Positions 32,656 to 40,992 of a stretch of DNA of 64,000 nucleotides are shown in pieces. The notes below the pieces were generated by a model. That model was given only the letters and a program-made list of their open reading frames with translations, had not been told where the DNA came from and ran no database searches. The DNA is taken from NCBI GenBank assembly GCA_963715825.1, contig CAVQSI010000027.1:62001-126000 (forward strand), in the 5' to 3' direction. A program made the position numbers and the translations under genes. Position 1 is the stretch's first letter, and every line of letters starts with the position of its first letter. This stretch comes from Sva-07 sp963715825 (lineage in GTDB: Bacteria > Actinomycetota > Acidimicrobiia > Acidimicrobiales > Ilumatobacteraceae).

Positions 32656-33066
32656 TCAGGCGGGTTCGAAGGCGAAGCCGACGGCCTCGGTGCCGTGGTC
32701 GTCGGTGCCGAGCGAGTACGTGGTGAGCTGCACCTTCATCCCGGTGTGCACGTGGTCGGCATCGGGCTCGACGTTGCGAAGGTTGCCGCGCACGCTCGTG
32801 CCGTCGCAGTCGATCACGCCGGACACGAACGGCACCTCGACGCCGGGTGCGGCAAACGCGACGATCGTGAACGTGCGCAGCTCGCCCTCGGTGGCGATCT
32901 TCACCCGACGGAACTCGGTGCCGAAACACGCAGCGCAGGCGTTGCGCCGGTCGAAGAAGCGGGCCCCGCAGCTCGTGCACTCGTTTGCGGCGAGATGCGG
33001 GTCGCCGTCGTCGAGCACGAGGTAGTCGACGAGCGGAACGCGGCTCGGTGTTGCAGTGTCAGCCAT
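32656..33066 (-). CDS. DUF35/OB-fold zinc-ribbon protein (thiolase partner)
   Basis: A 136-residue protein with a rubredoxin-like zinc ribbon (CTSCGARFFDRRNACAACFG, four Cys) followed by an OB-fold (TFTIVAFAAPGVEVPFVSGVIDCDGT). DUF35 proteins form complexes with SCP2-type thiolases and help acyl-CoA binding, which fits the thiolase immediately downstream. The ATG at 33064-33066 is chosen because it begins just before the ribbon. Confidence 0.9.
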   Translation of the reverse strand: MADTATPSRVPLVDYLVLDDGDPHLAANECTSCGARFFDRRNACAACFGTEFRRVKIATEGELRTFTIVAFAAPGVEVPFVSGVIDCDGTSVRGNLRNVEPDADHVHTGMKVQLTTYSLGTDDHGTEAVGFAFEPA

Positions 33067-33113
33067 GTCGCGAACGTACCCACCGCTCCGCGTTGCGCGA
33101 CGACCCGGCCGGG

Positions 33114-33560
33114 TCAGCGTCCGGCGGCCATCGCAGTCAGCCAGGCGGGCAGCCGTGTCGGTCGGCCGGCAGTGGTGACGCACCCGTGCACGGTCACGCC
33201 GGTGGCCCGCAGGCGCGCCACGCCGTCGTCGTCGTCGACGGTGATCAGGTACGCCATCTGGAACGTGGCCCGGGTGACCTCGGCCAGGCGCAGGTGCACG
33301 GTGATCTCCTCGTCGAAGGCGAGCGGCTGGCGGTACTGCACGAACGACTCGAGCACCGGCGACTCCAGACCGGAGTCGCGCCATTCGGTGAACGGATGCC
33401 CGATCGCCCGGAGGTACTCGACGCGGGTCTCCTCGAAGTAGGCGAGGTAGTTGCTGTGGTGCACGATGCCCATCGCATCGGTCTCGACGAAGCGGACCCG
33501 GATTCGATGTGCGAACTCGTAGTCGTCGGGCGAGGTGGACGGATCAGCGGACAGACGCAC
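33114..33560 (-). CDS. Hotdog-fold thioesterase (4HBT family)
   Basis: A 148-residue hotdog protein: RIRVRFVETDAMGIVHHSNYLAYFEETRVEYLRAIG carries the 4-hydroxybenzoyl-CoA thioesterase-type D-x3-GIVHHSNY motif (catalytic Asp). It hydrolyses an acyl-CoA of unknown chain. It starts at the GTG at 33558-33560. It lies upstream of DUF35 and the thiolase on the same strand, so an acyl-CoA pathway is likely. Confidence 0.9.
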   Translation of the reverse strand: MRLSADPSTSPDDYEFAHRIRVRFVETDAMGIVHHSNYLAYFEETRVEYLRAIGHPFTEWRDSGLESPVLESFVQYRQPLAFDEEITVHLRLAEVTRATFQMAYLITVDDDDGVARLRATGVTVHGCVTTAGRPTRLPAWLTAMAAGR

Positions 33561-33621
33561 GCAGCGACCATACAAGTGCAGCTCGACAAGTGACGGCCGT
33601 CCCGGCTCTACAGTCGCACGC

Positions 33622-34086
33622 GTGACACCAGCAGTCGTCGCGCTCGAAGCCGCAGGCATCGCCCACACGATTCTCGAGTACGACCGCGGCGACGACCTGC
33701 ACGACTTCGGGCGCGAGGCCGCCGATTCGCTCGGGCTCGATCACGATCAGGTGTTCAAGACCCTGGTGGTCGTGGCCGACGACGAATTGGTCGTGGCGAT
33801 CGTCCCGGTCAGCTGTCAGCTCTCGATGAAGCGCATCGCGTCGGCGCTCGGCGCGAAGCGGGCCACGATGTGCGACCCCGCGGTCGCCGAGCGATCGTCG
33901 GGGTACATCGTCGGCGGAATCAGCCCGATCGGCCAGCGCAAACGGCTGCGGACCGTGATCGACGAGACGGCTGAGTTGTTCGACACGGTGTACGTCTCCG
34001 GCGGCAAGCGAGGCATGGACATCGGCCTCGCGCCGAGTGACCTGATCGCGGTGCTCGACGCGATCGTCGCACCGATCACGGCGTGA
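33622..34086 (+). CDS. ybaK: YbaK/ProX-type aminoacyl-tRNA deacylase
   Basis: A 154-residue YbaK-family protein: VFKTLVVVADDELVVAIVPV, LSMKRIASALGAKRATM and the signature SSGYIVGGISPIGQRKRL (GGxSP loop, Lys). YbaK clears Cys-tRNA(Pro), so it edits mischarged tRNA. The GTG start at 33622 is divergent from the thioesterase with about 60 bp between starts. Confidence 0.93.
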   Translation: MTPAVVALEAAGIAHTILEYDRGDDLHDFGREAADSLGLDHDQVFKTLVVVADDELVVAIVPVSCQLSMKRIASALGAKRATMCDPAVAERSSGYIVGGISPIGQRKRLRTVIDETAELFDTVYVSGGKRGMDIGLAPSDLIAVLDAIVAPITA

Positions 34087-34105
34087 TCACGGCGCGGCCG
34101 GGGGC

Positions 34106-35029
34106 TCACCGCGCCGGATGGCGCATCAGTGCCTCGATGCGCGCCACTCGTGTCCGCGCGGGGGGATGCGATGCGGCGAGCCGCGCCCGCCAACCGATCG
34201 GGCGCTGGCCGGTCCCTCGCGACAGCAGCTCGCGCAGCGCGCTCGCCAACTCGCGTCCGAATCCCATCCGCACGGCGCGTCGGTCGGCCTCGAACTCCGA
34301 GGAGTGGCCGACCAGGTTGGCAACCGCGTCGCTGCCGCGCAGCGCAGCGGTGAAGACCCACGACAAGGCATGCATCAGCACGGCGATCACCGAGCCGATG
34401 GCGCTCACCGCCGGGGAGTCGCGACCGAAGCTGCCCGCCGCGGCTCGCCCGACGTTCTCGAGGAAGAACCCCACGCGTGCCAGCAGCACCACCGGCGCCG
34501 ACAACCAGTGCCCGATCGTGATCGCCACGGTGTGCAACCCGAGGTGGTGGCTCAGTTCGTGGGCGAGCACGCCGCGCAACTGGGCCTGGCTGAGGTCGTG
34601 GACGGCGAAGCTCGTCACCAGCACGAGATGCCCGCCGCAGGCGAACGCGTTCAGTTCGTCGGTCGGCAGGACTCGCACGACGTACCGGGTCGCCGGGAGC
34701 CCGTTCGCCTGAGCGATCTGGGCCCAGAGGGGCTCGATCACGGCGGCCTCGTCGTCGGTCGGGCGCCGTGCGCGCAGCAACGGGGTGAGCACCCACACCT
34801 GTAGTGGGCGAACGAAGAGCAGCAGTCCGGCGGCCCCGAAGCCGACGACGACCCACCAGTAGCGGATGTCGCTGAGCCACCCGATCGGTAGCCAGATCAG
34901 CAACAGGGCGAGCAGCGTGAAGGGCAGGATCGCGACCACGGGCATGAACGCCCAGATGGCCCCTCGTTCGACGCTCCGGGCGCCCTGGCGTGCTCGCATC
35001 GCGGTGGTCACGATACGCACCGTGACCAT
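34106..35029 (-). CDS. M48-family membrane metalloprotease (HtpX-like)
   Basis: A 307-residue membrane protease. Two N-terminal helices (about 28-50 and 58-74) precede the zinc motif HELSH (H157, E158, H161) in LRGVLAHELSHHLGL; the third ligand is probably the Glu in SSEFEADRRAV. A second hydrophobic pair follows the motif. It resembles HtpX, which degrades misfolded membrane proteins. ASHPPARTRVARIEAL is the family C-terminus. Starts GTG/ATG nearby are possible. Confidence 0.9.
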   Translation of the reverse strand: MVTVRIVTTAMRARQGARSVERGAIWAFMPVVAILPFTLLALLLIWLPIGWLSDIRYWWVVVGFGAAGLLLFVRPLQVWVLTPLLRARRPTDDEAAVIEPLWAQIAQANGLPATRYVVRVLPTDELNAFACGGHLVLVTSFAVHDLSQAQLRGVLAHELSHHLGLHTVAITIGHWLSAPVVLLARVGFFLENVGRAAAGSFGRDSPAVSAIGSVIAVLMHALSWVFTAALRGSDAVANLVGHSSEFEADRRAVRMGFGRELASALRELLSRGTGQRPIGWRARLAASHPPARTRVARIEALMRHPAR

Positions 35030-35156
35030 CGCTTCGTGGCGCTCTGGACTTGCTCAAGATCTGTTCGGACTCTCGCACTGCCACGAGCCGTCGCGTTAGC
35101 TTCGGGCCAAGTCACCCGACTGAACCTGTCGGGCGGCGGGTCGACGAGGAGATCGG

Positions 35157-36887
35157 GTGCAGGAGTCAGCGACAGCCGCGCGGGAGCGCGAACGGGAGCG
35201 TACGCGTGCGCTGCTCGACGATGCGGCCCGCTGTCGCACGGCCGACCCGATGCGGTCGCGCCAGTTGGCGTTGGATGCACGGGTGCTCGCACGCACGTCA
35301 GCGCAGCCGGCGTTGGAGGCCGAGGCGCTGTACCACCTCGCTTCGATCGCCCATCAGCGCGGACGCTCCGAGTACGCATTCGCGCTTGCCACCGAGGCCG
35401 TCGAATTGGCCGAACCCAACGAGGTCAGCCTCACCCTGGCATGGTCGCTCCATCTGATCGGCGTGGTGCACTACCAGGCGAGCAACTACCCCGATGCGCT
35501 CGCACACTGTCTGCGAGCACTGCAGGTGTACCGAGCGACCGACCACGGCGTCGACGAAGGCCGGATCCTGCACACCGTCGCCGCGATCTACCAGTCGATG
35601 GCCGACTACGACCGTGCGATCTCGACCTACGAGACGGCCCTGGCCGTCAACGAAGCCCTCGCACGCCCCGACGTCGATGCGATGGTGCTCGGCAATCTCG
35701 CCCGCATCCGTGGTCGGCGGGGCGAACACCGCGCCGCCGTCGAACTCGGCGTGCGCGCGATGTCGCTCGCACGACGCGATGCACCGCACCTGGTCGGCAG
35801 CCTGCTCGCCGATCTCGCCGAAGCGCACGCCGGGCTCGGCGACCCGGTCGCCGCCGACGCCTGCTTCGAAGAAGCGCGTGCGAACTGGCGCGCCCGGATC
35901 GAGTCGGGTGAGGAACTGCCGGTCACCGAGCAACTCGGCGTGATGGTGTCCGAGGGACGCATCGCGCTGCGCTCGGGCCGCACCGACGAGGCGATCGCCG
36001 CGCTGCTCGCCGCGCTCGACCTCGCCGACCGGACCGACCAGCGCGAACTGGAACTCGAACTCCACGACCTCCTCGCAGTGGCCTGCAAGCAGGCAGGTCG
36101 GCTGGCCGAAGCGCTCGAACACCGAGAGCGTCACTTCGCGCTCCATCGGGAGATCTTCACCGACGCTGCCGACCTGCGGATGCGGACCGTGCAGGTCGCG
36201 CACGACCACGAGAACGCGCGCCACCTCGGCCAGATCACCCGACTGACCACGAGCGGGCTCGTCGCTGACTACGCCGCCGGACACGCCGACGCCGATGCGT
36301 ATCACCTCGAGGCCTACGAACGCCTCGCCGCGCTCGCCGAAATGCGAGGTGGCAGCACGACGCGTCACACCAGCGGTGTCGGCGACCTTGCGGCCGAGAT
36401 CGGCCACGCGATCGGCCAGCAGCCCGAGTGGTGCGAGCGCCTCCGGCTTGCCGCGCGCCTCCACGACATCGGCAAGGTTGCCGTCAACGACCAGTTGCTG
36501 CTGAAGCCCGGTCCATTGACCGTCGAGGAGTTCGACGAGATCAAGCAGCACACCGTGTTCGGTCGCCGGCTGCTGTCGGGGGTCACCACGGACCTGTTCG
36601 CCCTGGCGGCCGAGGCGGCCTGGTCGCACCATGAGTGGTGGGATGGCACGGGCTACCCGAACGGCCTCGCCGGGCGGGCAATTCCGTTGTCGGGTCGGAT
36701 CGTGGCGATCGCCGACGTGTTCGACTCACTCGCCACTCGGCGGGTGTACAAACGTGAGTGGACGCGCGACGAAGCGGTCCGGTTCGTCGTGTCGGGGTCG
36801 GGCTCGCAGTTCGACCCCGAACTGGTCGATGCATTCCGCAAGGTGCTCGTGGCGCGATACCCCGTGCTCGACGCCGACGAGCCGTAA
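35157..36887 (+). CDS. TPR plus HD-GYP domain protein
   Basis: A 576-residue soluble protein: several TPR-like repeats at about 45-330 (ALYHLASIAHQRGRSEYAFALA, LHTVAAIYQSMADYDRAI, LADLAEAHAGLGDPVAA), a coiled segment, then an HD-GYP domain (about 395-570) with ARLHDIGKVAVND and the GYP equivalent WWDGTGYPNGLAG. Intact HD and GYP motifs suggest c-di-GMP phosphodiesterase activity. TPRs may sense a partner protein or peptide. It starts at GTG 35157 with GAGGAGA upstream. No GGDEF protein is visible nearby. Confidence 0.92.
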   Translation: MQESATAARERERERTRALLDDAARCRTADPMRSRQLALDARVLARTSAQPALEAEALYHLASIAHQRGRSEYAFALATEAVELAEPNEVSLTLAWSLHLIGVVHYQASNYPDALAHCLRALQVYRATDHGVDEGRILHTVAAIYQSMADYDRAISTYETALAVNEALARPDVDAMVLGNLARIRGRRGEHRAAVELGVRAMSLARRDAPHLVGSLLADLAEAHAGLGDPVAADACFEEARANWRARIESGEELPVTEQLGVMVSEGRIALRSGRTDEAIAALLAALDLADRTDQRELELELHDLLAVACKQAGRLAEALEHRERHFALHREIFTDAADLRMRTVQVAHDHENARHLGQITRLTTSGLVADYAAGHADADAYHLEAYERLAALAEMRGGSTTRHTSGVGDLAAEIGHAIGQQPEWCERLRLAARLHDIGKVAVNDQLLLKPGPLTVEEFDEIKQHTVFGRRLLSGVTTDLFALAAEAAWSHHEWWDGTGYPNGLAGRAIPLSGRIVAIADVFDSLATRRVYKREWTRDEAVRFVVSGSGSQFDPELVDAFRKVLVARYPVLDADEP

Positions 36888-36910
36888 CCGGCGCTGTCGT
36901 CGCCGACGCC

Positions 36911-37537
36911 TCAGCGAAGAGCGTTGACGACCCAGCGCCGCACGAAGACGGCGAGGTCGTCGACGGTGATGTCGTCGCCCAGCCGACCGTTGCGATACGA
37001 GTTCGAGAACGACGACACGGTGCCCAACACGCCGACCGCTACCAGATCGGAGGGCGCGTCAGCGATCGTTCCAGCGCGTTGGCCGTCCTCGACGAGGCGA
37101 CGCACGTCGTCGAGATACACACCTGCGCCTTCGGCGAGGACGTCGGCGACCTCGGGATCGGTGCGCTCGACGTCGAGCAGCGCGAAGTACGCGGCGTGGT
37201 CGGCCATGAACCGCACGCTCGCCTCGGCGCCGTCGGCGATCCGCGTGACCGCGTCGGCGGCGGGATCCATCGCGGTGCCCTGCGCGCGCCGCAGGCGCAA
37301 CCGCATCGTGCGAACCAGTTCGGCGAACAGCGCGCCCTTGGTCGGGAAGTACCAGTAGAAGAGGCCCTTCGCGACGCCGGCGGCGTTGCAGATGTCGGCG
37401 ATGCGCGTCGCGGAGTACCCGTGGGCGGCGAACAGTTCGGCGGCGGCGTCGAGGAGCTGTTGCTTGCGTTCGAGGCCGTGCTCGGTGTGCTGGCGCTCGT
37501 CGGCACTGGCGAGACGTTCGGCGCTGGCACTGGTCAC
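36911..37537 (-). CDS. TetR-family regulator
   Basis: A 208-residue TetR protein: HTH in LLDAAAELFAAHGYSATRIADICNAAGVAKGLFYWYFPTKGALF, and a helical ligand domain with no recognised signature. It starts at the GTG at 37535-37537. An 18-bp inverted repeat upstream (37557-37574) lies in the divergent gap with the ferredoxin gene and is a likely operator. Ligand unknown. Confidence 0.88.
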   Translation of the reverse strand: MTSASAERLASADERQHTEHGLERKQQLLDAAAELFAAHGYSATRIADICNAAGVAKGLFYWYFPTKGALFAELVRTMRLRLRRAQGTAMDPAADAVTRIADGAEASVRFMADHAAYFALLDVERTDPEVADVLAEGAGVYLDDVRRLVEDGQRAGTIADAPSDLVAVGVLGTVSSFSNSYRNGRLGDDITVDDLAVFVRRWVVNALR

Positions 37538-37556
37538 CACCCCAGTCCAACCGAAA

Positions 37557-37574
37557 CTTGACCCGCCGGTCAAG
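37557..37574. promoter_or_regulatory. TetR operator candidate
   Basis: CTTGACC-CGCC-GGTCAAG: perfect 7-bp inverted arms with a 4-bp spacer, in the 117-bp divergent gap between the TetR gene and the ferredoxin gene. Its size and placement suit TetR autoregulation and control of the ferredoxin. Confidence 0.6.
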
Positions 37575-37654
37575 ACGGACACGATGTGCCAGGCAGGTCG
37601 TGGACGACCCGCCGGTCCGGATGTGGCGGCGGCTCGCAACTACCCTCGAACGAG

Positions 37655-37966
37655 ATGGCCGCCACCCGTGATGACCGGATCGCCACCCGCACCCGGAACG
37701 AGAAGTGGCAGAACGTCCCGTTGCGCATCGAGATGTCCGAATGCATCAACTGCGATGCGTGCCTGCGTCATTGCCCGCCGCATTTCGGGGCGATCTTCAA
37801 CCATGGCGCCGATGTGATCATCCTTCCCGAGCTGTGCAGCGGCTGCGACAAGTGCCTGCCGGTGTGCCCGGTCGACTGCATCTACCCCGACCCCGACTGG
37901 CAGGCGACACCGGTCCCCGCCGACTGGTGGGACGAGCCGCTCAGCGACAACGACCCCTACCGTTGA
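37655..37966 (+). CDS. 2[4Fe-4S] ferredoxin
   Basis: A 103-residue ferredoxin with two Cx2Cx2CxxxC(P) clusters: C30, C33, C36, C40 (CINCDACLRHCP) and C61, C64, C67, C71 (CSGCDKCLPVCP), plus an extra C75. It is an electron-transfer protein in the cytoplasm. The acidic C-terminus has several Trp and Pro residues (PADWWDEPL). It is divergent from a TetR regulator, so expression is probably ligand-induced. Redox partner unknown. Confidence 0.9.
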   Translation: MAATRDDRIATRTRNEKWQNVPLRIEMSECINCDACLRHCPPHFGAIFNHGADVIILPELCSGCDKCLPVCPVDCIYPDPDWQATPVPADWWDEPLSDNDPYR

Positions 37967-38033
37967 CCCGACCGCCGGCGAACTTCGCGGCGTGAGGTTC
38001 CGGAGTGGGGTTCGACCGAGTAGAAACGGGTCC

Positions 38034-38798
38034 ATGACGAACGCCCCCGTCCTGCCCGGCGCCGAACCGCTCTCGCACATCGGGACCACCAACGTCGGCG
38101 TGCTCGTGATCCACGGGTTCACCGGCAACCCGATCTCGATGCGCGGTCTCGCCGACACCATGATTGCGGCTGGCCACCATGTCGAGATGCCGCTGTTGCC
38201 GGGCCATGGCACGGTGATCGAGGAGATGCTCGACACCACGTGGGCTGACTGGACCACTGAGGTCGCTGCCGCCCACGCCCGGCTCACCGATCGGGTCGAC
38301 GATGTGGTTGTCATCGGCTTGAGCATGGGCGGAGCGCTGACGCTGTGGGCCGGGCTCAACCTCGACGCCGTCACCGGCCTGGTGTGCATCAACGCCGTCA
38401 CGGTCCCGCTGCCGGCCGACGCGAGGGAGATGATCGCCGAGATGGTGGCCGACGGCACGGAGGTGGCGCCGGCGATCAGCGGTGACATCGCTGATCCGGA
38501 GGGTTCGGAGAACGGCTACGACGGCACCCCGCTGCGACCGATGCTGTCGTTCATGAACGACGGTATGGCGTCGATGACCGATCGCTACGGCGAGCTGACG
38601 ATGCCGCTGCTGATCATCACGTCGCGTCAGGACCATGTCGTCGAGCCGGCCAACAGCGAGCATCTCGCCGCTACCCACGGCGGCGACGTCGAGCACGTCT
38701 GGCTCGAGCGCAGCTACCACGTCGCCACGGTCGACTTCGACGCGGACGAGATCAACCGCCGCGCCGCCGACTTCGTCGCCCGCGTGACGGCGAGCTGA
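38034..38798 (+). CDS. Alpha/beta-hydrolase (Est30/monoglyceride lipase-like carboxylesterase)
   Basis: A 254-residue hydrolase: VLVIHGFTGNPISMRGLAD (oxyanion region HGFTG), nucleophile elbow GLSMGG, Asp in SRQDHVVEP and His in ERSYHVATVD. The HGFTGNP start and SYHVATVD end are typical of the carboxylesterase Est30/YvaK group, which cleaves short-chain esters or acylglycerols. It starts at ATG 38034 and ends 11 bp before lgt. Confidence 0.9.
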   Translation: MTNAPVLPGAEPLSHIGTTNVGVLVIHGFTGNPISMRGLADTMIAAGHHVEMPLLPGHGTVIEEMLDTTWADWTTEVAAAHARLTDRVDDVVVIGLSMGGALTLWAGLNLDAVTGLVCINAVTVPLPADAREMIAEMVADGTEVAPAISGDIADPEGSENGYDGTPLRPMLSFMNDGMASMTDRYGELTMPLLIITSRQDHVVEPANSEHLAATHGGDVEHVWLERSYHVATVDFDADEINRRAADFVARVTAS

Positions 38799-38809
38799 CG
38801 CACCTACTG

Positions 38810-39796
38810 ATGTCCGCCACCCTCTTGGCCTCGATTCCGAGCCCGTCGTTCAACTCGATCGACATCGGGCCCTTCAGCCTCAACATGTACGGGTTGATGA
38901 TCGCGCTCGGCGTGGTCGCCGCCGTCTGGTTGTTCGGACGGCGACTCGAAGAGCGCGAGATCGGGACGCGCGACGACGCCAGCTCGATTGCGATCTGGGC
39001 CGTCCTGGCGGGCGTCATCGGGGCGCGGCTCTACCACGTCGCCACCGACTGGGATCTGTTCGCCGACGACCTCGGCCGCATTCCGCAGATCTGGAAGGGC
39101 GGTCTCGGCATTCCCGGTGGATTGCTCCTCGGCATCCCCGTGGGTCTGTACATGGCCAAACGGCGCAACATTCCGCTGGCCGCCGCTGCCACCTGCGCAG
39201 CTCCCGCGATTCCGCTCGCCCAGGCGATCGGTCGATGGGGCAACTACTTCAACCAGGAGCTGTACGGCCGGCCCACCGACCTGCCGTGGGCGCTCGAGAT
39301 CGACGCCCAGCACATCGACACCACGGTCTACGCCGTCGGCACCACGTTCCATCCGACGTTCCTGTACGAATCGCTGTGGAGCCTTGCGCTCTGTCTGCTG
39401 CTGCTGTGGATCGACAAGCGGTTCCGGCCGGCCCCCGGCCAGCTGTTCGTGATGTACATCATCGGCTACGGCATCGGGCGGTTCTGGGTGGAGGGCCTGC
39501 GCATCGATCGCGCCGACGAGATCATCGGCCTGCGGTGGAACCAATGGGTGTCGCTGATGGCGATCGTCGGGGGCTCCGCCGTGCTCGTGTGGATGCGTCG
39601 CCATCCGATCCCCGAGCCGGTCACCGCGGTGCCGCTCGACGAGGAACGTCCGCTCGACGAGGTGCTGGCCGTGCCCGATGACGACTCGCCCGTGGAACCC
39701 CTCGACGATGACCGAGATGATGACGCCGACGCCGCCGACGCCGCTGCCGAGTCGGTCGACGACCCCGAGCGTTCAGGCGGGGAGCCGAGCGCCTGA
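38810..39796 (+). CDS. lgt: Prolipoprotein diacylglyceryl transferase
   Basis: A 328-residue membrane enzyme that transfers diacylglyceryl from phosphatidylglycerol to lipobox Cys, the first step of lipoprotein maturation. Signatures: GLMIALGVVAAVWLFGRRLEE, GARLYHVATDW and IGRWGNYFNQELYGRPTDLPWALEI (the Lgt motif with Arg and Asn). A polar Glu/Asp-rich C-terminal tail of about 60 residues is an actinobacterial-style addition. It would process the lipoproteins at 1, 10078 and 13451. The 3' end overlaps the convergent ABC ATPase gene by 24 bp. Confidence 0.95.
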   Translation: MSATLLASIPSPSFNSIDIGPFSLNMYGLMIALGVVAAVWLFGRRLEEREIGTRDDASSIAIWAVLAGVIGARLYHVATDWDLFADDLGRIPQIWKGGLGIPGGLLLGIPVGLYMAKRRNIPLAAAATCAAPAIPLAQAIGRWGNYFNQELYGRPTDLPWALEIDAQHIDTTVYAVGTTFHPTFLYESLWSLALCLLLLWIDKRFRPAPGQLFVMYIIGYGIGRFWVEGLRIDRADEIIGLRWNQWVSLMAIVGGSAVLVWMRRHPIPEPVTAVPLDEERPLDEVLAVPDDDSPVEPLDDDRDDDADAADAAAESVDDPERSGGEPSA

Positions 39797-40848
39797 CTTC
39801 GTGTCGAACAGGTGGACTGCGGTGGGTCGGGGCACCAGGCTCACCTTGTCGCCGCCCCGCAGCTGGCTGAGCCCGTCGGTACGGGCGACGATCTCCTTCT
39901 CGGTGCCATCGGCAACGCAGTAGAGGAAGGCCTCGGTGCCGAGTTCCTCGACGAACTCGACGGTGGCGTTCAGCCCGCCGTCGGCGCGGATGTCGAAGTC
40001 GTTCGGCCGGACCCCGACCGTGACCGCCGCAGAACTCAGCGTTTCGAGCTGTTCGGGTGTCAGTGGCACACGGAGTGAGCCGTAGGAGGCATCGGCGCCG
40101 TCGGTGGTCGGAGGGCAGGAGGTTCATCGCCGGCGAGCCGATGAACCCGGCAACGAACTCGTTCACCGGGTGGGTGAACAGCTCGCGCGGCGACGCGCAC
40201 TGCTGGAGGATGCCGTCGTTCATCACGGCGACGCGGTCGCCCATCGTCATCGCCTCGGTCTGGTCGTGGGTGACGTACACCGTGGTGACCCCGAGGTCGC
40301 GCTGCAGCGCAGCGATCTGCGTCCTCGTCTGCACGCGCAGCTTCGCGTCGAGGTTGGACAATGGTTCGTCCATCAGGAACACCTGCGGCTCGCGAACGAT
40401 CGCGCGGCCCATCGCCACTCGCTGACGTTGTCCGCCGGAGAGCTTGGCCGGCTTGCGGTCCAGCAGTTCATGGAGGTCGAGGATGCGCGCGGCTTCCTCA
40501 ACTCGCTGTTCGCCGCTCCTTCTTGTTCATCTTCTTCACCTTCAGGTGGAAGCCGATGTTCTCCGCCACGGTCATGTGCGGGTAGAGCGCATACGACTGG
40601 AACACCATCGCGATGTCTCGGTCCTTCGGTGCCACGTCGGTGACGTCGCGGTCGCCGATCATGATGTGGCCGTCGTCGACGGGTTCGAGCCCGGCAAGCA
40701 TCCGCAGCGTCGTCGACTTGCCGCACCCGGACGGGCCGACGAGCACGAGGAACTCGCCGTCGCCGATCTCGAGGTCGAGGGCATCCACGGCGGGCGCATC
40801 GGTGCCGGGATAGGTCCGGCTGGCGTGCTGGAACGTGACGGTGGCCAA
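39773..40848 (-). pseudogene. Carbohydrate ABC transporter ATPase (UgpC/MsmK type), two frameshifts
   Basis: The pieces assemble into a full 360-residue sugar-importer ATPase. First frame: ATVTFQHASRTYPG, Walker A GPSGCGKST, Q-loop MVFQSYALYPHMTVAENI. Second frame: MAMGRAIVREPQVFLMDEPLSNLDAKL (Walker B, after the GGQRQR-type region), H-loop VTHDQTEAMTMGDRV. Third frame: VPLTPEQLETLSSAAVTVGVRPNDF, an MalK-like TOBE domain. Shifts fall near 40505-40515 and 40105-40120. The start is a TTG at 40846-40848 with AGGAG six bases upstream. All catalytic motifs survive, so errors in the consensus are likely. Permeases and binding protein are not in the window. Confidence 0.8.
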
Positions 40849-40912
40849 GCGATGCTCCTGGTGTCGTGCGACGTGGGGACGTCTCGTGTCGTCCACCATC
40901 ATGGCCGCTGCG

Positions 40913-40938
40913 CCGGGGTAGTGCCTGCACTACCCCGG
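40913..40938. promoter_or_regulatory. 26-bp perfect palindrome, operator candidate
   Basis: CCGGGGTAGTGC, a CT spacer, then GCACTACCCCGG: 12-bp arms with no mismatch. It lies in the divergent gap between the ABC ATPase gene (start 40848) and the proline-rich protein gene (start 40993), 55 bp upstream of the latter. There is no T-run, so a protein-binding site is more likely than a terminator. Confidence 0.7.
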
Positions 40939-40992
40939 ATTCGTCCCTGAGCACTCTGTCGCCGAGCCGGCCGGTCGCGGACGATGGTTCCC

